Assembly (NCBI RefSeq): GCF_035607535.1
Contig: NZ_JAYDZX010000001.1
Span: 310,001-374,000, forward strand
Source: Salinimicrobium sp035607535
GTDB lineage: Bacteria > Bacteroidota > Bacteroidia > Flavobacteriales > Flavobacteriaceae
DNA: 64,000 bases
Direction: 5' to 3'
Positions 52,749-61,485 of this stretch are shown piece by piece. The position numbers and the translations under genes were made by a program. Under the pieces are notes generated by a model. It saw nothing but the letters and a program-made list of their open reading frames with translations, was not told where the DNA came from and did not search any database. Positions within the stretch are counted from its first letter, which is position 1. Each line of letters opens with the position of its first letter.

Positions 52749-53647
52749 AATTTTAGAATTTTATATGCTTCATTGATTGAGTTAAAGTCATTTATTTTTT
52801 TATTCTGGATTTGATCAAGGAAAAAATCCATTTGATCAAATAAAGTGTCCGGGATTCGCTGATCTGAAGAATATATTTCTTCCCCATTCTTATATACCTT
52901 GTTAAGAAGTAAATCAGTTTCAAAAGTGGCATCAGAAGTAAGCACTTCTATTTTTCGCTTACTTTCCACCCTATAATAATTTAATGTAATGCTTGCATTA
53001 AAATCCCTGTACTCCCAAAGATAATTTGCATAATCGACAGAATTTATTTTCAAGGAGGACTTACTGGAAAAATGCGATCGCGTTCGCTCAGGTTCACCAA
53101 AAATCCAGAACAAATAATCTAATTCATGTATAAGATCGATGTGTACCCCACCTCCCATTTCTTTATTAGCACTATAGGTGTTTCTAAAATTTGTATGGGG
53201 TCTCCAATCCGGCAAAAAAGAGCCGCTATAAATGGTTACTTCATTGATCCTCTTATTCGTAACATGCTTCTTTAATTCCTGCAGGCAGTCCAAAAACCTT
53301 AAACTACATCCTATATAGGTCGGGATTTGCAACTCATTTATTTTGGCTACTAAGCTATTATTCTCTTCATTTATTTCGTTGAATACCGGCTTTTCGATAA
53401 ACAATGGCTTTTTAAAGGGTAACAACTTTTTTATTGCCTCCGCATGTTTAAAAGTAATATTTGAAATCAGGAAAAAATCAAAGTTTTGCTCTTTTATTTC
53501 ACTAAAAGAATAAAGATTTATAACTCCTTCATAGTTTTCTGACCCTCGGGAAGATCTCAATGCAAATATTTCATTCACACTCGCCCTACGCAAGGCTTTG
53601 ATATGTTTTTTTGCAATTGAACCTAAACCGATTATAAGTACTTTCAT
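52733..53647 (-). CDS. ptmF: Gfo/Idh/MocA oxidoreductase, PtmF-like, 304 aa
   Basis: The N-terminal Rossmann fold (VLIIGLGSIAKKHIKALRR) is followed by FIEKPVF, the conserved EKP cofactor/catalytic segment, and GGGVHIDLIHELDYL with the conserved His in the C-terminal domain. It is NAD(P)-dependent. It overlaps legF by 4 bases and ptmA by 16, consistent with joint action with PtmA. Confidence 0.83.
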   Translation of the reverse strand: MKVLIIGLGSIAKKHIKALRRASVNEIFALRSSRGSENYEGVINLYSFSEIKEQNFDFFLISNITFKHAEAIKKLLPFKKPLFIEKPVFNEINEENNSLVAKINELQIPTYIGCSLRFLDCLQELKKHVTNKRINEVTIYSGSFLPDWRPHTNFRNTYSANKEMGGGVHIDLIHELDYLFWIFGEPERTRSHFSSKSSLKINSVDYANYLWEYRDFNASITLNYYRVESKRKIEVLTSDATFETDLLLNKVYKNGEEIYSSDQRIPDTLFDQMDFFLDQIQNKKINDFNSINEAYKILKLCLEN

Positions 53648-54378
53648 GGGAGAAAATTAAATCCGAGTTTATTATTCTTTAGCAGAAAAGACATGAAATC
53701 AAAGTCAATAGGATGATCCAAATCAAAACATATATGAGGTACTACATATATAAGAGTTTTATTTGTTATGTTATTAGAATAGGAGAAATTAAAGAATTCT
53801 CTTTTAAAAATATAGAAAGAGGCATTCATATCATAAACTTTAGGAGCTGACTGGCGGGTGAGAAAATTCCCCTCTTTAACAAGCTTCACGTAAGCTTCAC
53901 CTTCCCGGTATTCGACCATATTAAAATAAGGATTTCGATTTGCGGGACTTACAGAAAAAATATTCAATGCACCTGAATCTCCCTGCAATTGATTATAAGC
54001 CTGTTCCAAATCTTGAACAGTTCGAAGAGGAGATGTGATATCCATATCTATTACGAAATCATAAACAACTCCTCTTTCGTTCTCGGCAAAGTCTAAAACA
54101 TCCTTAATGACTGCCAGTTTCCCTGCTGAATCTGTGGCTAATTTTGCTGGACGGATATAGCTCGTATTTACGGAAGCAAAATTCAAATCTTGTACAACAG
54201 CCCGAATCTCTTCAGAATCTGTAGAAAGATATATATGCACATTTTCTCTTTCAGAAGCAAAAGTCACTGCAGTCATAAGGGTGTAATAAATGAGTGGGTG
54301 TCCATTTAGCTCTTTTATATTCTTACCGGGAATTCCTTTTGAGCCACCTCTGGCACAAATTGTAATGAGGGTTTTCAT
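53644..54378 (-). CDS. legF: CMP-legionaminic acid synthetase (LegF/PtmB-like), 244 aa
   Basis: A cytidylyltransferase with ITICARGGSKGIPGKNIKEL, IYLSTDSEEIRAV, DMDITSPLRTVQDL and TRQSAPKVYDMNASFYIF. The ICARGGSKG start is typical of the LegF/PtmB group. It sits directly between ptmE and ptmF, as expected for the last activation step of the legionaminic pathway. Confidence 0.88.
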   Translation of the reverse strand: MKTLITICARGGSKGIPGKNIKELNGHPLIYYTLMTAVTFASERENVHIYLSTDSEEIRAVVQDLNFASVNTSYIRPAKLATDSAGKLAVIKDVLDFAENERGVVYDFVIDMDITSPLRTVQDLEQAYNQLQGDSGALNIFSVSPANRNPYFNMVEYREGEAYVKLVKEGNFLTRQSAPKVYDMNASFYIFKREFFNFSYSNNITNKTLIYVVPHICFDLDHPIDFDFMSFLLKNNKLGFNFLP

Positions 54379-54395
54379 TTAATTTCCTTTAGTGG

Positions 54396-55442
54396 CTAGC
54401 CTTTAATGTGTTTTACAAACTCCTGTGCCTGTTTATAATCCACAGGCTTACCTATATCTATCCAATAGCCCCTAATTGGGCTAAAATTCAATTTACCGCC
54501 CTCCTTTACAAGATTCTCCATCAAGTCGGTGATGTCGTAAAATTTGTTTTTGGGAATACCTTTAATTAGCTTTTTGTTTAATATATAAATGCCGGCGTTT
54601 GACTGGTATATATATGAAGGTTTCTCCTGAAAATTAACGACCTTTTCTCCATCAGTTTCAAAAACAGCATAAGGAACATCTACTTTATATTCTGTAGAAG
54701 CCACAACCATATCTGAATTATTTTTGACCATATCTAGGTATAAATCTTCAAAATCCACGTTGGTGAACAGATCACTGTTCATCAATAGAACATTTTCTGT
54801 TTCAAAATCGGTAACCAAAGCAAGGGCACCCGCAGTACCCAAAGGTTCATCTTCCCAAACGTACTCTATGCGGATACCTTTTTTACTTCCGTCTCCAAAA
54901 TAATCCTGGAGCTGTTCTCCCAGATATTTGACAGAAATGTAAATTTTTTCTATACCAAAGGATATTAGGCGATCAATATTGTGTTCTATTATGGGTTTGT
55001 CTCCCAGAGGCAACATTGGTTTAGGAATTTTATCTGTAAGAGGGCTAAGTCGCTTCCCTCTACCTCCTGCCATAATCATGCATTCTAACGGGAGTAAAGA
55101 CCTGGTCTTTTCGAGGTCTACCAGTCTCACCATCCTTTTGTCTCTGCCCAAAATAGGAAGGATCTTAATATTTTTTTTCCTATAAGAATGCAGATTTAAG
55201 AATCCCGGGGTATCATATTCGAAAAAAAAATTTTTATTACAAATGTCCCTTACCTTCAATTGAAGATCAACATTTTTGGTAAGGGAACGTCTGATATCTC
55301 CGTCAGTTAAAGAACCTATTACAGTCTGCTTTTCATCTATAACAAAAAGTATTAATCTGCTTACGTCCCTTACTGTATTTAGTCTTTGTAAAGCTTCAAG
55401 AATAGTTTTTTCTTGACTTATAAGTATATTCTCTTTCAACAT
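54396..55442 (-). CDS. ptmE: CBS-domain sugar-1-phosphate guanylyltransferase PtmE
   Basis: Two CBS motifs (about 1-118; e.g. VIGSLTDGDIRRSL) precede a nucleotidyltransferase domain starting ECMIMAGGRGKRLSPLTDKI, with PKPMLPLGDKPIIEHN and LGTAGALALV. This CBS plus NTP-transferase layout is characteristic of PtmE, which makes GDP-GlcN, the entry to the GDP-route of legionaminic acid. It implies that the pathway here uses GDP- rather than UDP-linked intermediates. Confidence 0.9.
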   Translation of the reverse strand: MLKENILISQEKTILEALQRLNTVRDVSRLILFVIDEKQTVIGSLTDGDIRRSLTKNVDLQLKVRDICNKNFFFEYDTPGFLNLHSYRKKNIKILPILGRDKRMVRLVDLEKTRSLLPLECMIMAGGRGKRLSPLTDKIPKPMLPLGDKPIIEHNIDRLISFGIEKIYISVKYLGEQLQDYFGDGSKKGIRIEYVWEDEPLGTAGALALVTDFETENVLLMNSDLFTNVDFEDLYLDMVKNNSDMVVASTEYKVDVPYAVFETDGEKVVNFQEKPSYIYQSNAGIYILNKKLIKGIPKNKFYDITDLMENLVKEGGKLNFSPIRGYWIDIGKPVDYKQAQEFVKHIKG

Positions 55443-55464
55443 ATCAATCTTTTAGATTCTGGAA

Positions 55465-56607
55465 TTACTCCAGGAGGTTATTGACGATTCTTTTATCTAT
55501 TTCAGATTTTAATGTTGTCACTATTTTCTCCACTCCTCCTTTACGTCGGTAGATATTTTCACCTTTATAGAACGGATATTTCAAGATTTCCTCTGCTATT
55601 TTTACAATTTCAGTAGCATCAAATCGTGCATGAAATGTATTAGGACCTGTTTCCCTTCCCTTTTGTCGATCACCAACATTTATAGCGTACCTGTTAAAAG
55701 AAGCCGCTTCAGATATTCCGCTTGAGGAATTCCCGATGAGCAAATGGGAATATTTCATGCAAGAAAAATAAGAGGTTCGCCCGAAATGCTCTATGAGAAA
55801 AATCTTTTCAGGAGCCAATTTTTTGAGCTTCTCAAAACTTTCTCTGTAAACAAAGCCTTCAGTATCGGCATTGGGCATGGTTATTACAATTTGATGGGTC
55901 TTTGAAAGGACAAGAAAAGCGTCTACAAGTTCCTGAGAGTGCCGATGATTTTTTTCTGGAGAAATGGTTTCAGGATGAATAGTGGCAAGAATAGTAGGAA
56001 GAGACAGGTCTATTTGCCATTTTTCCTCGAATTCTTCTAGTGAAGGAAGTTGAACTTCTTCAATATCGTCAAGGCTGAGTAACCCTACGACCTCTACCGG
56101 TTCTTTCCCGAATTTTAGCTGTTTAACTCTTTCAGCGCAGGAATTTGTGGAGGTAAAATGAAGAGAGGAGAAGTGAGTAAGGGAGTCACGGTACATATTA
56201 TCGATTACTCCAAGGCTGCGATCACCTCCGTATAAATGAGCGAATCGTATTCCAAAAGGCACTCCTGCTGAAACTGCAGCAAACATTTCATATCTGTCAC
56301 CTAAACACAATACCACATCAAATTCATCTTTATGACTAGCCCAAAAAGAAGAGAACTTCATAGAACAAAGAGCTGCCGAAGTTGAAATCCCTTCTTCAGT
56401 CTCACTTGCCAGAAGAGTAGGAAGCATATATTCCACCTTAAGATCATTCTCCAAAATCTCATTTACTGTATAGCCATGAAATTTAGAAAGATGCGTGCCA
56501 AAGGAAATAATAGTATATGTTATCCCCTTCTCTGCTTTCAATCTTCGAATTAAAGGTAAATAAATTCCAAAATCGGCCCTTGAACTTGTTAGTACACCTA
56601 TATTCAT
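55465..56607 (-). CDS. divergent NeuC/LegG-like NDP-sugar 2-epimerase homologue, 380 aa
   Basis: A GT-B-like fold of the hydrolysing 2-epimerase family, with LTSSRADFGIYLPLI, CLGDRYEMFA and IGNSSSGISEA. Aligned with the other copy at 58.2 kb, residue numbers coincide, but four positions of the active-site segment differ: Y126 for His, D129 for Glu, N137 for Glu and D141 for His. D136, R140 and the HPET histidine are kept. It may have a different NDP-sugar substrate or altered chemistry. Confidence 0.8.
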   Translation of the reverse strand: MNIGVLTSSRADFGIYLPLIRRLKAEKGITYTIISFGTHLSKFHGYTVNEILENDLKVEYMLPTLLASETEEGISTSAALCSMKFSSFWASHKDEFDVVLCLGDRYEMFAAVSAGVPFGIRFAHLYGGDRSLGVIDNMYRDSLTHFSSLHFTSTNSCAERVKQLKFGKEPVEVVGLLSLDDIEEVQLPSLEEFEEKWQIDLSLPTILATIHPETISPEKNHRHSQELVDAFLVLSKTHQIVITMPNADTEGFVYRESFEKLKKLAPEKIFLIEHFGRTSYFSCMKYSHLLIGNSSSGISEAASFNRYAINVGDRQKGRETGPNTFHARFDATEIVKIAEEILKYPFYKGENIYRRKGGVEKIVTTLKSEIDKRIVNNLLE

Positions 56608-56676
56608 TCTTTTATATTATCTTAAGACTTCCGATCAAATGAAAGAAGATTTGTTTTTCTATACAGAGTGAGAAAT

Positions 56677-57351
56677 TTACTCTTTATCAATAAATTTTAT
56701 CAACTGAAAAGCTTCTGCATATTCCACCCCTGCTATAGCTCCTCTATAGGTAGCCAAAGCCTTGATGTTTCGCTCAGATCGTGGAAAGGGATGCTCTCCT
56801 AATTCAGAAGCATATATATTCATCGCCTCTAGTTTTTTTTCTATGAAATTACTAATATCAACATAATAATTTGGGAGAAAAACCTTTTCGGGTAAAGCTG
56901 GTGCAAATTCTGTTTCTGATATGCATTCATAAAGAAGAACCTGCTTCAAATAAGAATATCGAAAAGATTTAGTACAAGACATAACAGCATCAAAAGTATA
57001 CCTGTGGTCTGAATGGGCATCAGATCTGTTCAGACAATAAATTATTTCCGGTTCCACTTCCTTAAAAATTTCGGATATTCTTGGAACCATCTCATTGACA
57101 ATTCGCGAATCCAATTTCATTGTGGGGTAATTCAACAAATATGTTTTCTGAATTCCCAGTATCTTCTCCACTTCTTTGATCTCTTCCTGGCGTTCTGACA
57201 CCATTTCTACAGTGAAACCATCTGGTTCAGTGATGTTTGTTGTTATTAACCAAAATACTTGATCCCCCTGGGCCGAATGTTTCAAAATTGTTCCCCCGGC
57301 CCCTAAAACCTCGTCATCCGGATGAGCTGAGATAACTATTACTTTTTTCAC
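56677..57351 (-). CDS. PIG-L family zinc deacetylase, 224 aa
   Basis: The zinc motif AHPDDE (residues 9-14) and the second site RSDAHSDHRYTF are both present, as in LmbE/PIG-L N-deacetylases. Its start overlaps the formyltransferase-like gene by 4 bases. The pair suggests removal of an N-acetyl from a sugar or nonulosonate and replacement by another acyl group. The substrate is inferred from context only. Confidence 0.88.
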   Translation of the reverse strand: MKKVIVISAHPDDEVLGAGGTILKHSAQGDQVFWLITTNITEPDGFTVEMVSERQEEIKEVEKILGIQKTYLLNYPTMKLDSRIVNEMVPRISEIFKEVEPEIIYCLNRSDAHSDHRYTFDAVMSCTKSFRYSYLKQVLLYECISETEFAPALPEKVFLPNYYVDISNFIEKKLEAMNIYASELGEHPFPRSERNIKALATYRGAIAGVEYAEAFQLIKFIDKE

Positions 57352-58235
57352 AAATATTCTCCTTTTTTAGGTAATTCAACAAATTCATGTTCAATAATTC
57401 GCACAGCATTGTCGTAAGTCTTCACTAATATTTCAGAGCTTTTTGATTCAAGAATTTTCCCCGGCTCAATATTTTGATGATCATATTTTTCCTCTTTAAC
57501 CTTCCATATTTTGATCTCTTTATTTTTATAAAAAAGATGTGCTCCAACATAGGGTCTGGTTAAGGCACGAACCAGGTTATAGATGGCATAAGAGCTCATC
57601 CTAAAATCAATCTCACCGTCTTTCATCCCCCGCTTTCTCCACACATTCCCGCAAGAGTGATCCTGTCGAACTACTTTAAAAAACCTTTTCTGTAATTTCG
57701 GAAGAAATTCAGCTATTTGAACAAGTGCATTGCTTTCTATTTTAAGATAAACCGAATTAGCATCATCTTCGTAATTGATTCTATAGGGTTTTTGAGAAAG
57801 TATATCTCCATCATCTGCTCCTTCTTTCATAAAGAAAAAAGTAGAGGCTCCCTGCTCTAAGCCCAGAACTAGAGACCAGATCAAAGGATGCCTTCCCCTG
57901 TTCTCCGGAAGTGCCGTGGCATGAAACCCCACTACCCCCAGCTCCGTCAACTCTAGAAGCTCTTTTTTTATTAAAGTGGACCATCCAAAACAAAAAATTA
58001 TATCGGGTTGTAGAGATTTGATCCATTCAACAATATGGGGCGCATTAATGTCCTTTACATATTTCCAGGGAATGTCATGTTCTTCAGCTAAATTGGATAA
58101 ATCAACATGATCTGAGTTAAAAACTGAAGAAGATTTCGTCGCTATTCCTACAATTTCCGCATCCAGAGATAATAGCTTCTGTAATGCTTTCTGCGAAAGG
58201 GATACAGTACCAATAAAGAATATCTTTAGGCCCAT
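57348..58235 (-). CDS. formyltransferase-fold protein (sugar N-formyltransferase-like), 295 aa
   Basis: A formyl_trans_N fold with FIGTVSLSQKALQKL, SLQPDIIFCFGWSTLI and GFHATALPENRGRHPLIW, then GADDGDILSQ. H105 and D141 of the Asn-His-Asp triad are present, but the Asn position is Gly103. The C-terminal domain (about 205-290) resembles the Fmt C-terminal barrel. It is too divergent for methionyl-tRNA formyltransferase. It probably N-acylates an amino sugar made by the locus, using 10-formyl-THF or a related donor. Confidence 0.8.
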   Translation of the reverse strand: MGLKIFFIGTVSLSQKALQKLLSLDAEIVGIATKSSSVFNSDHVDLSNLAEEHDIPWKYVKDINAPHIVEWIKSLQPDIIFCFGWSTLIKKELLELTELGVVGFHATALPENRGRHPLIWSLVLGLEQGASTFFFMKEGADDGDILSQKPYRINYEDDANSVYLKIESNALVQIAEFLPKLQKRFFKVVRQDHSCGNVWRKRGMKDGEIDFRMSSYAIYNLVRALTRPYVGAHLFYKNKEIKIWKVKEEKYDHQNIEPGKILESKSSEILVKTYDNAVRIIEHEFVELPKKGEYL

Positions 58236-58237
58236 GC

Positions 58238-59401
58238 TTATCTATTGAGGTCGTAAAATTTCTTTTTGAGAATATCTGAATAGTCAAAGGACTTCAAAAT
58301 ATCTACTATTTTTTGTGATGCTCCTCCTTCCCCGTAAGGATTCTTCACCTTTTTAAGCTTCTTCTGAAAAGGTTCTGAAAGTGCAACGGACAAAGCTTCA
58401 GAAATGGATTTTTTGTTCGGTTCACAGCTAATAACACTTTTAGCCTTAATTCTGCCTTTCTGCCTGTCTCCAATATCTACCGTAGCCACCTGAAAACTTG
58501 GTGCCTCTGCAATTCCGCTTGAAGAGTTACCAAGTACAACATCTACAAATTTCAGAGCAGATAAATATCGTAATTGTCCTAACGAAACAAACGCGCATGC
58601 TCTTTCGGAATTTTTGGCCACGAAATCGTCAATTAGGTTTATGATCACTCTTCCGTTTGTATCAGAATTCGGTTTGGTGAAAATAAAATTGGTATCCTCC
58701 AATTCTGAGATCGCCCCCAGTAGTTCTTTAAATTGTACTTCAGCTGTATTGTTTTCCAGCGTAACAGGATGAAAGGTAATCATGATGTTCCTCCTGTTAA
58801 GGGTAAAATCAATGGATTCTTCAAATTTCCTCCGATCCAGCAGCTCCAGTCGAAAGACATTATCCAAAGTAGGAGTTCCTACGTTGAAGACCCTATCAGG
58901 ACTTTCGCCCATTTGTATGACTCTACTTCTGTAAGCCTCGGTAGCTGTAAAATGTAAGTGCGACATCTTAGTGATAGAATGTCTTATTGGCTCGTCTATT
59001 AAACCTTCAGTTGCTTCTCCCCCATGTAAATGTGCCACCGGAATTTTGGAAATCATCGCTGCTGCAACTGCTGAAAAAATTTCATATCTGTCACCCAACA
59101 CGACGATGATATCCGGCCTCAACTCCTCAAGTGCTTCTGCGAAACTTATTTGCGCGAGCCCCATGGATTTTGAAATCCCAATTGAAGAGTCAGAGGAAAG
59201 CAACATCTCGATCTTCTTATTGATGGTAAAGCCGGCTTTTTCTATTTCCCGGTATGTCAATCCAAATTCCGGCGAAAGATGCATTCCTGTAACAATCAAC
59301 TGCAGCTCTACTTCATCATCATCTTTTAAAAATTTCAGAAGCCAATACAAAGGACCATATTCCGCACGTGTACCTGTGATGACACATATCTTTTTTTTCA
59401 T
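58238..59401 (-). CDS. legG: hydrolysing NDP-sugar 2-epimerase LegG/NeuC, 387 aa
   Basis: It converts the NDP-diacetamido sugar to the free 2-epimer with release of the nucleotide. All family residues are intact: ITGTRAEYGPLYW, VLGDRYEIF, HLHGGEATEGLIDEPIRHS (H124-H141), ITFHPVTLE and LGNSSSGIAEAPSF. It overlaps legI by 4 bases, so its product is handed to the next enzyme. Confidence 0.93.
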   Translation of the reverse strand: MKKKICVITGTRAEYGPLYWLLKFLKDDDEVELQLIVTGMHLSPEFGLTYREIEKAGFTINKKIEMLLSSDSSIGISKSMGLAQISFAEALEELRPDIIVVLGDRYEIFSAVAAAMISKIPVAHLHGGEATEGLIDEPIRHSITKMSHLHFTATEAYRSRVIQMGESPDRVFNVGTPTLDNVFRLELLDRRKFEESIDFTLNRRNIMITFHPVTLENNTAEVQFKELLGAISELEDTNFIFTKPNSDTNGRVIINLIDDFVAKNSERACAFVSLGQLRYLSALKFVDVVLGNSSSGIAEAPSFQVATVDIGDRQKGRIKAKSVISCEPNKKSISEALSVALSEPFQKKLKKVKNPYGEGGASQKIVDILKSFDYSDILKKKFYDLNR

Positions 59402-60402
59402 ATCTGGTCATCAGTATTATAATCTCTTTCGGCCCGCTTTCCCACAACTTCATCCCATTTCATAGGGCTTATTCCTCCTCCCGGTCGTTTAATTGTTATA
59501 TTTTTCTCTGTCAGTATTTCGCCTTTCTTAATTTCCTTAGCTGCGACTATGCTTTTTCTCACAATAGCTCTATTTTTCTTTTCGGAAGGAGAGGGTTCTT
59601 TGTAGCCCGAACCCGAAACAGCTTTTTCAATATTCCTAATGGCCGATACCATAGCTTTTAATTCTGCAGGTTCAAGCGATGCGCGGTGATCCGGTCCCGG
59701 TAAATTCCGGTCCAGAGTAAAATGTTTTTCAATAACGGTTGCTCCAAGAGCAACTGCAGCAATGGGGACTTCTATTCCCAAAGTATGATCTGAATATCCT
59801 ACTTTTACTCCAAGTTCCTCTCCAATGGCATTCATTGCCTTCAAGTTAACATCTTCCATAGGAGTTGGATATTCTGTGTTACAATGAAGAATGGTGATAT
59901 TATTATGCTCTGTTCCATTTTCCATTAGAACATTATACGCCGCTTTTACTTCCTCCATATTTCCCATTCCCGTAGATAAAATGATTTGTGGAAAATTTTT
60001 GGCTACCATTCTCAGGTAAGGCAAATTCACTAATTCTCCTGATGGAACTTTGGCTACTTCAAGGCCCAAAGATTTTAAAAAAAGTAAACTATCTGCATCA
60101 AAACCTGTGGAAAAAAATTTTATACCCTTCTGCTCACAATATCTTATGAGTTCGAGATGAGTCTCTTCTGAAAGTTCCAGCTTTTTTAGCATATCGAACT
60201 GGCTCTCTGCTTTATCTCTGGAATTTTCAATTTGATAATTAGCTTTTTTGGCGGACTTGGAAACGCTCAATTCTGTTTTGAAGGTCTGGAACTTCACATA
60301 ATCTGCACCGGCTTCCTTTGCAGCATCAATTAGCTGTTTGGCTTTTTCCATGTCTCCATTATGATTGACACCCGCCTCTGCTATTATTATTACTTTTTCC
60401 AT
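59398..60402 (-). CDS. legI: legionaminic/sialic acid synthase LegI (NeuB family), 334 aa
   Basis: The PEP-dependent synthase condenses PEP with the 2-epimerised 6-deoxy sugar. The TIM barrel has AEAGVNHNGDMEKAKQL, YVKFQTFK, KVPSGELVNLPYL, STGMGNMEEV, GYSDHTLGIEVPIAAVALGA and EKHFTLDRNLPGPDHRASL. A C-terminal antifreeze-like SAF domain (about 272-334) is present. Neighbouring legB, legC, legG and ptmE favour legionaminic over N-acetylneuraminic acid. Confidence 0.93.
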   Translation of the reverse strand: MEKVIIIAEAGVNHNGDMEKAKQLIDAAKEAGADYVKFQTFKTELSVSKSAKKANYQIENSRDKAESQFDMLKKLELSEETHLELIRYCEQKGIKFFSTGFDADSLLFLKSLGLEVAKVPSGELVNLPYLRMVAKNFPQIILSTGMGNMEEVKAAYNVLMENGTEHNNITILHCNTEYPTPMEDVNLKAMNAIGEELGVKVGYSDHTLGIEVPIAAVALGATVIEKHFTLDRNLPGPDHRASLEPAELKAMVSAIRNIEKAVSGSGYKEPSPSEKKNRAIVRKSIVAAKEIKKGEILTEKNITIKRPGGGISPMKWDEVVGKRAERDYNTDDQI

Positions 60403-61485
60403 TTAAACGTTTTCTACTCTGTATTTTAAAAGAAAATTGCGATATTCCTCTTCTAAGTGCGGATTTTCGCTATTCCACTGTTTTTCAATTGAATTATAGA
60501 CTTCCGGATAATAAATTTTTTTCCCAAGGGTGAATATCGAAGAGGTGTTTGAAAAACCTTTTTTGAATCTTAGAAGAGAATCTTTAGGGTTTCCGGTTCT
60601 TCCTCCTCCAAAATGATAAAATTTTGCACCTAAGTCCTTGGCCAGATTAATAGATTCACTGTAGAGAAAATTACTGGCCCAACTTATAGCATCCCTGGTT
60701 CTCCCTGAGAGATGGTAATGAAAATAATCCCCGTATTTGAACAAAATTGTTGAGCTTATGATCTCCCCTTGTTCATTCTTTATATTCATAAGATAGGAAT
60801 GACCGGGAAGATATTTGAAAGTGTTTTCAAAATATTCAGAATTAAAGTAAAAATATTCATCTGCATTCACCATTTCCATATTTCCCCTGTAAATCTCAAT
60901 AAAGGTCTGGATATCTTCACCTTCCGGATTTTTCAGCACTTCAGAAGAATAGCCTCTTTTATGTGCTTTTCTAATTTTATTCCTAACCTGTGACGAAAAT
61001 TGATCCTTCCAGAGATCATCTATTTCCTGGCCTAGTGCTAGGTAAACGGTTTCACGATCGTCTATTATTTTCATCCTATTTTTAGAAAATTCCCTGTTCT
61101 TAAGGAGAGGATGAAATCGGGTAAATTCGGCAAGAATTTTTTTTTCGAGACAATATTGATTAAAAGCCTCATCAAACGCAGCTATCACCTCATCATTCAG
61201 GGAAGTATAAATCGTTCCGTTGTAACCGTAAGCCCCCTGGATATCATAGTAATCTTCCTCCAAATTATATTTTTTCTTATCTACGGCATTCATCAGGTAT
61301 GGATAAAGGGCTGTCTCTTTGCCGTTTGTAACTATAAAACATTTAGCTATTCCGTCGCCAAGCTTTTCATATAATCGATAATAATCGGGTGAAAAGTAGA
61401 TATCCCTTTGCGGTTCGGGAATCCTTTCCAAATATTCCTGCCATTTATCAGAGTCATTTAAATCCAGTTCAAAACTCTTATACAT
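60403..61485 (-). CDS. FemAB-like/GNAT acyl- or aminoacyltransferase, 360 aa
   Basis: A FemAB-like double GNAT fold: FSPDYYRLYEKLGD at the N-terminus, VRNKIRKAHKRGYSSEVL in the middle, STILFKYGDYFHYHLSGRT, and FHFGGGRTG-type KFYHFGGGRTGNPKDSLLRFKKGFS near the end, which is the most conserved part of such proteins. Relatives transfer amino acids or acyl groups in cell-wall or polysaccharide synthesis. It directly follows the GNAT gene (8-base overlap) and abuts legI, so it may decorate the nonulosonate. Role inferred. Confidence 0.78.
   Translation of the reverse strand: MYKSFELDLNDSDKWQEYLERIPEPQRDIYFSPDYYRLYEKLGDGIAKCFIVTNGKETALYPYLMNAVDKKKYNLEEDYYDIQGAYGYNGTIYTSLNDEVIAAFDEAFNQYCLEKKILAEFTRFHPLLKNREFSKNRMKIIDDRETVYLALGQEIDDLWKDQFSSQVRNKIRKAHKRGYSSEVLKNPEGEDIQTFIEIYRGNMEMVNADEYFYFNSEYFENTFKYLPGHSYLMNIKNEQGEIISSTILFKYGDYFHYHLSGRTRDAISWASNFLYSESINLAKDLGAKFYHFGGGRTGNPKDSLLRFKKGFSNTSSIFTLGKKIYYPEVYNSIEKQWNSENPHLEEEYRNFLLKYRVENV

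Noticed and set aside
57348..58235. methionyl-tRNA formyltransferase (Fmt)
   Set aside because: Missing the catalytic Asn, differing in the HxSLLP segment, and located in a nonulosonate operon beside a deacetylase.
58971..59465. 164-aa plus-strand frame
   Set aside because: Antisense shadow of legG/legI, both with intact motifs.
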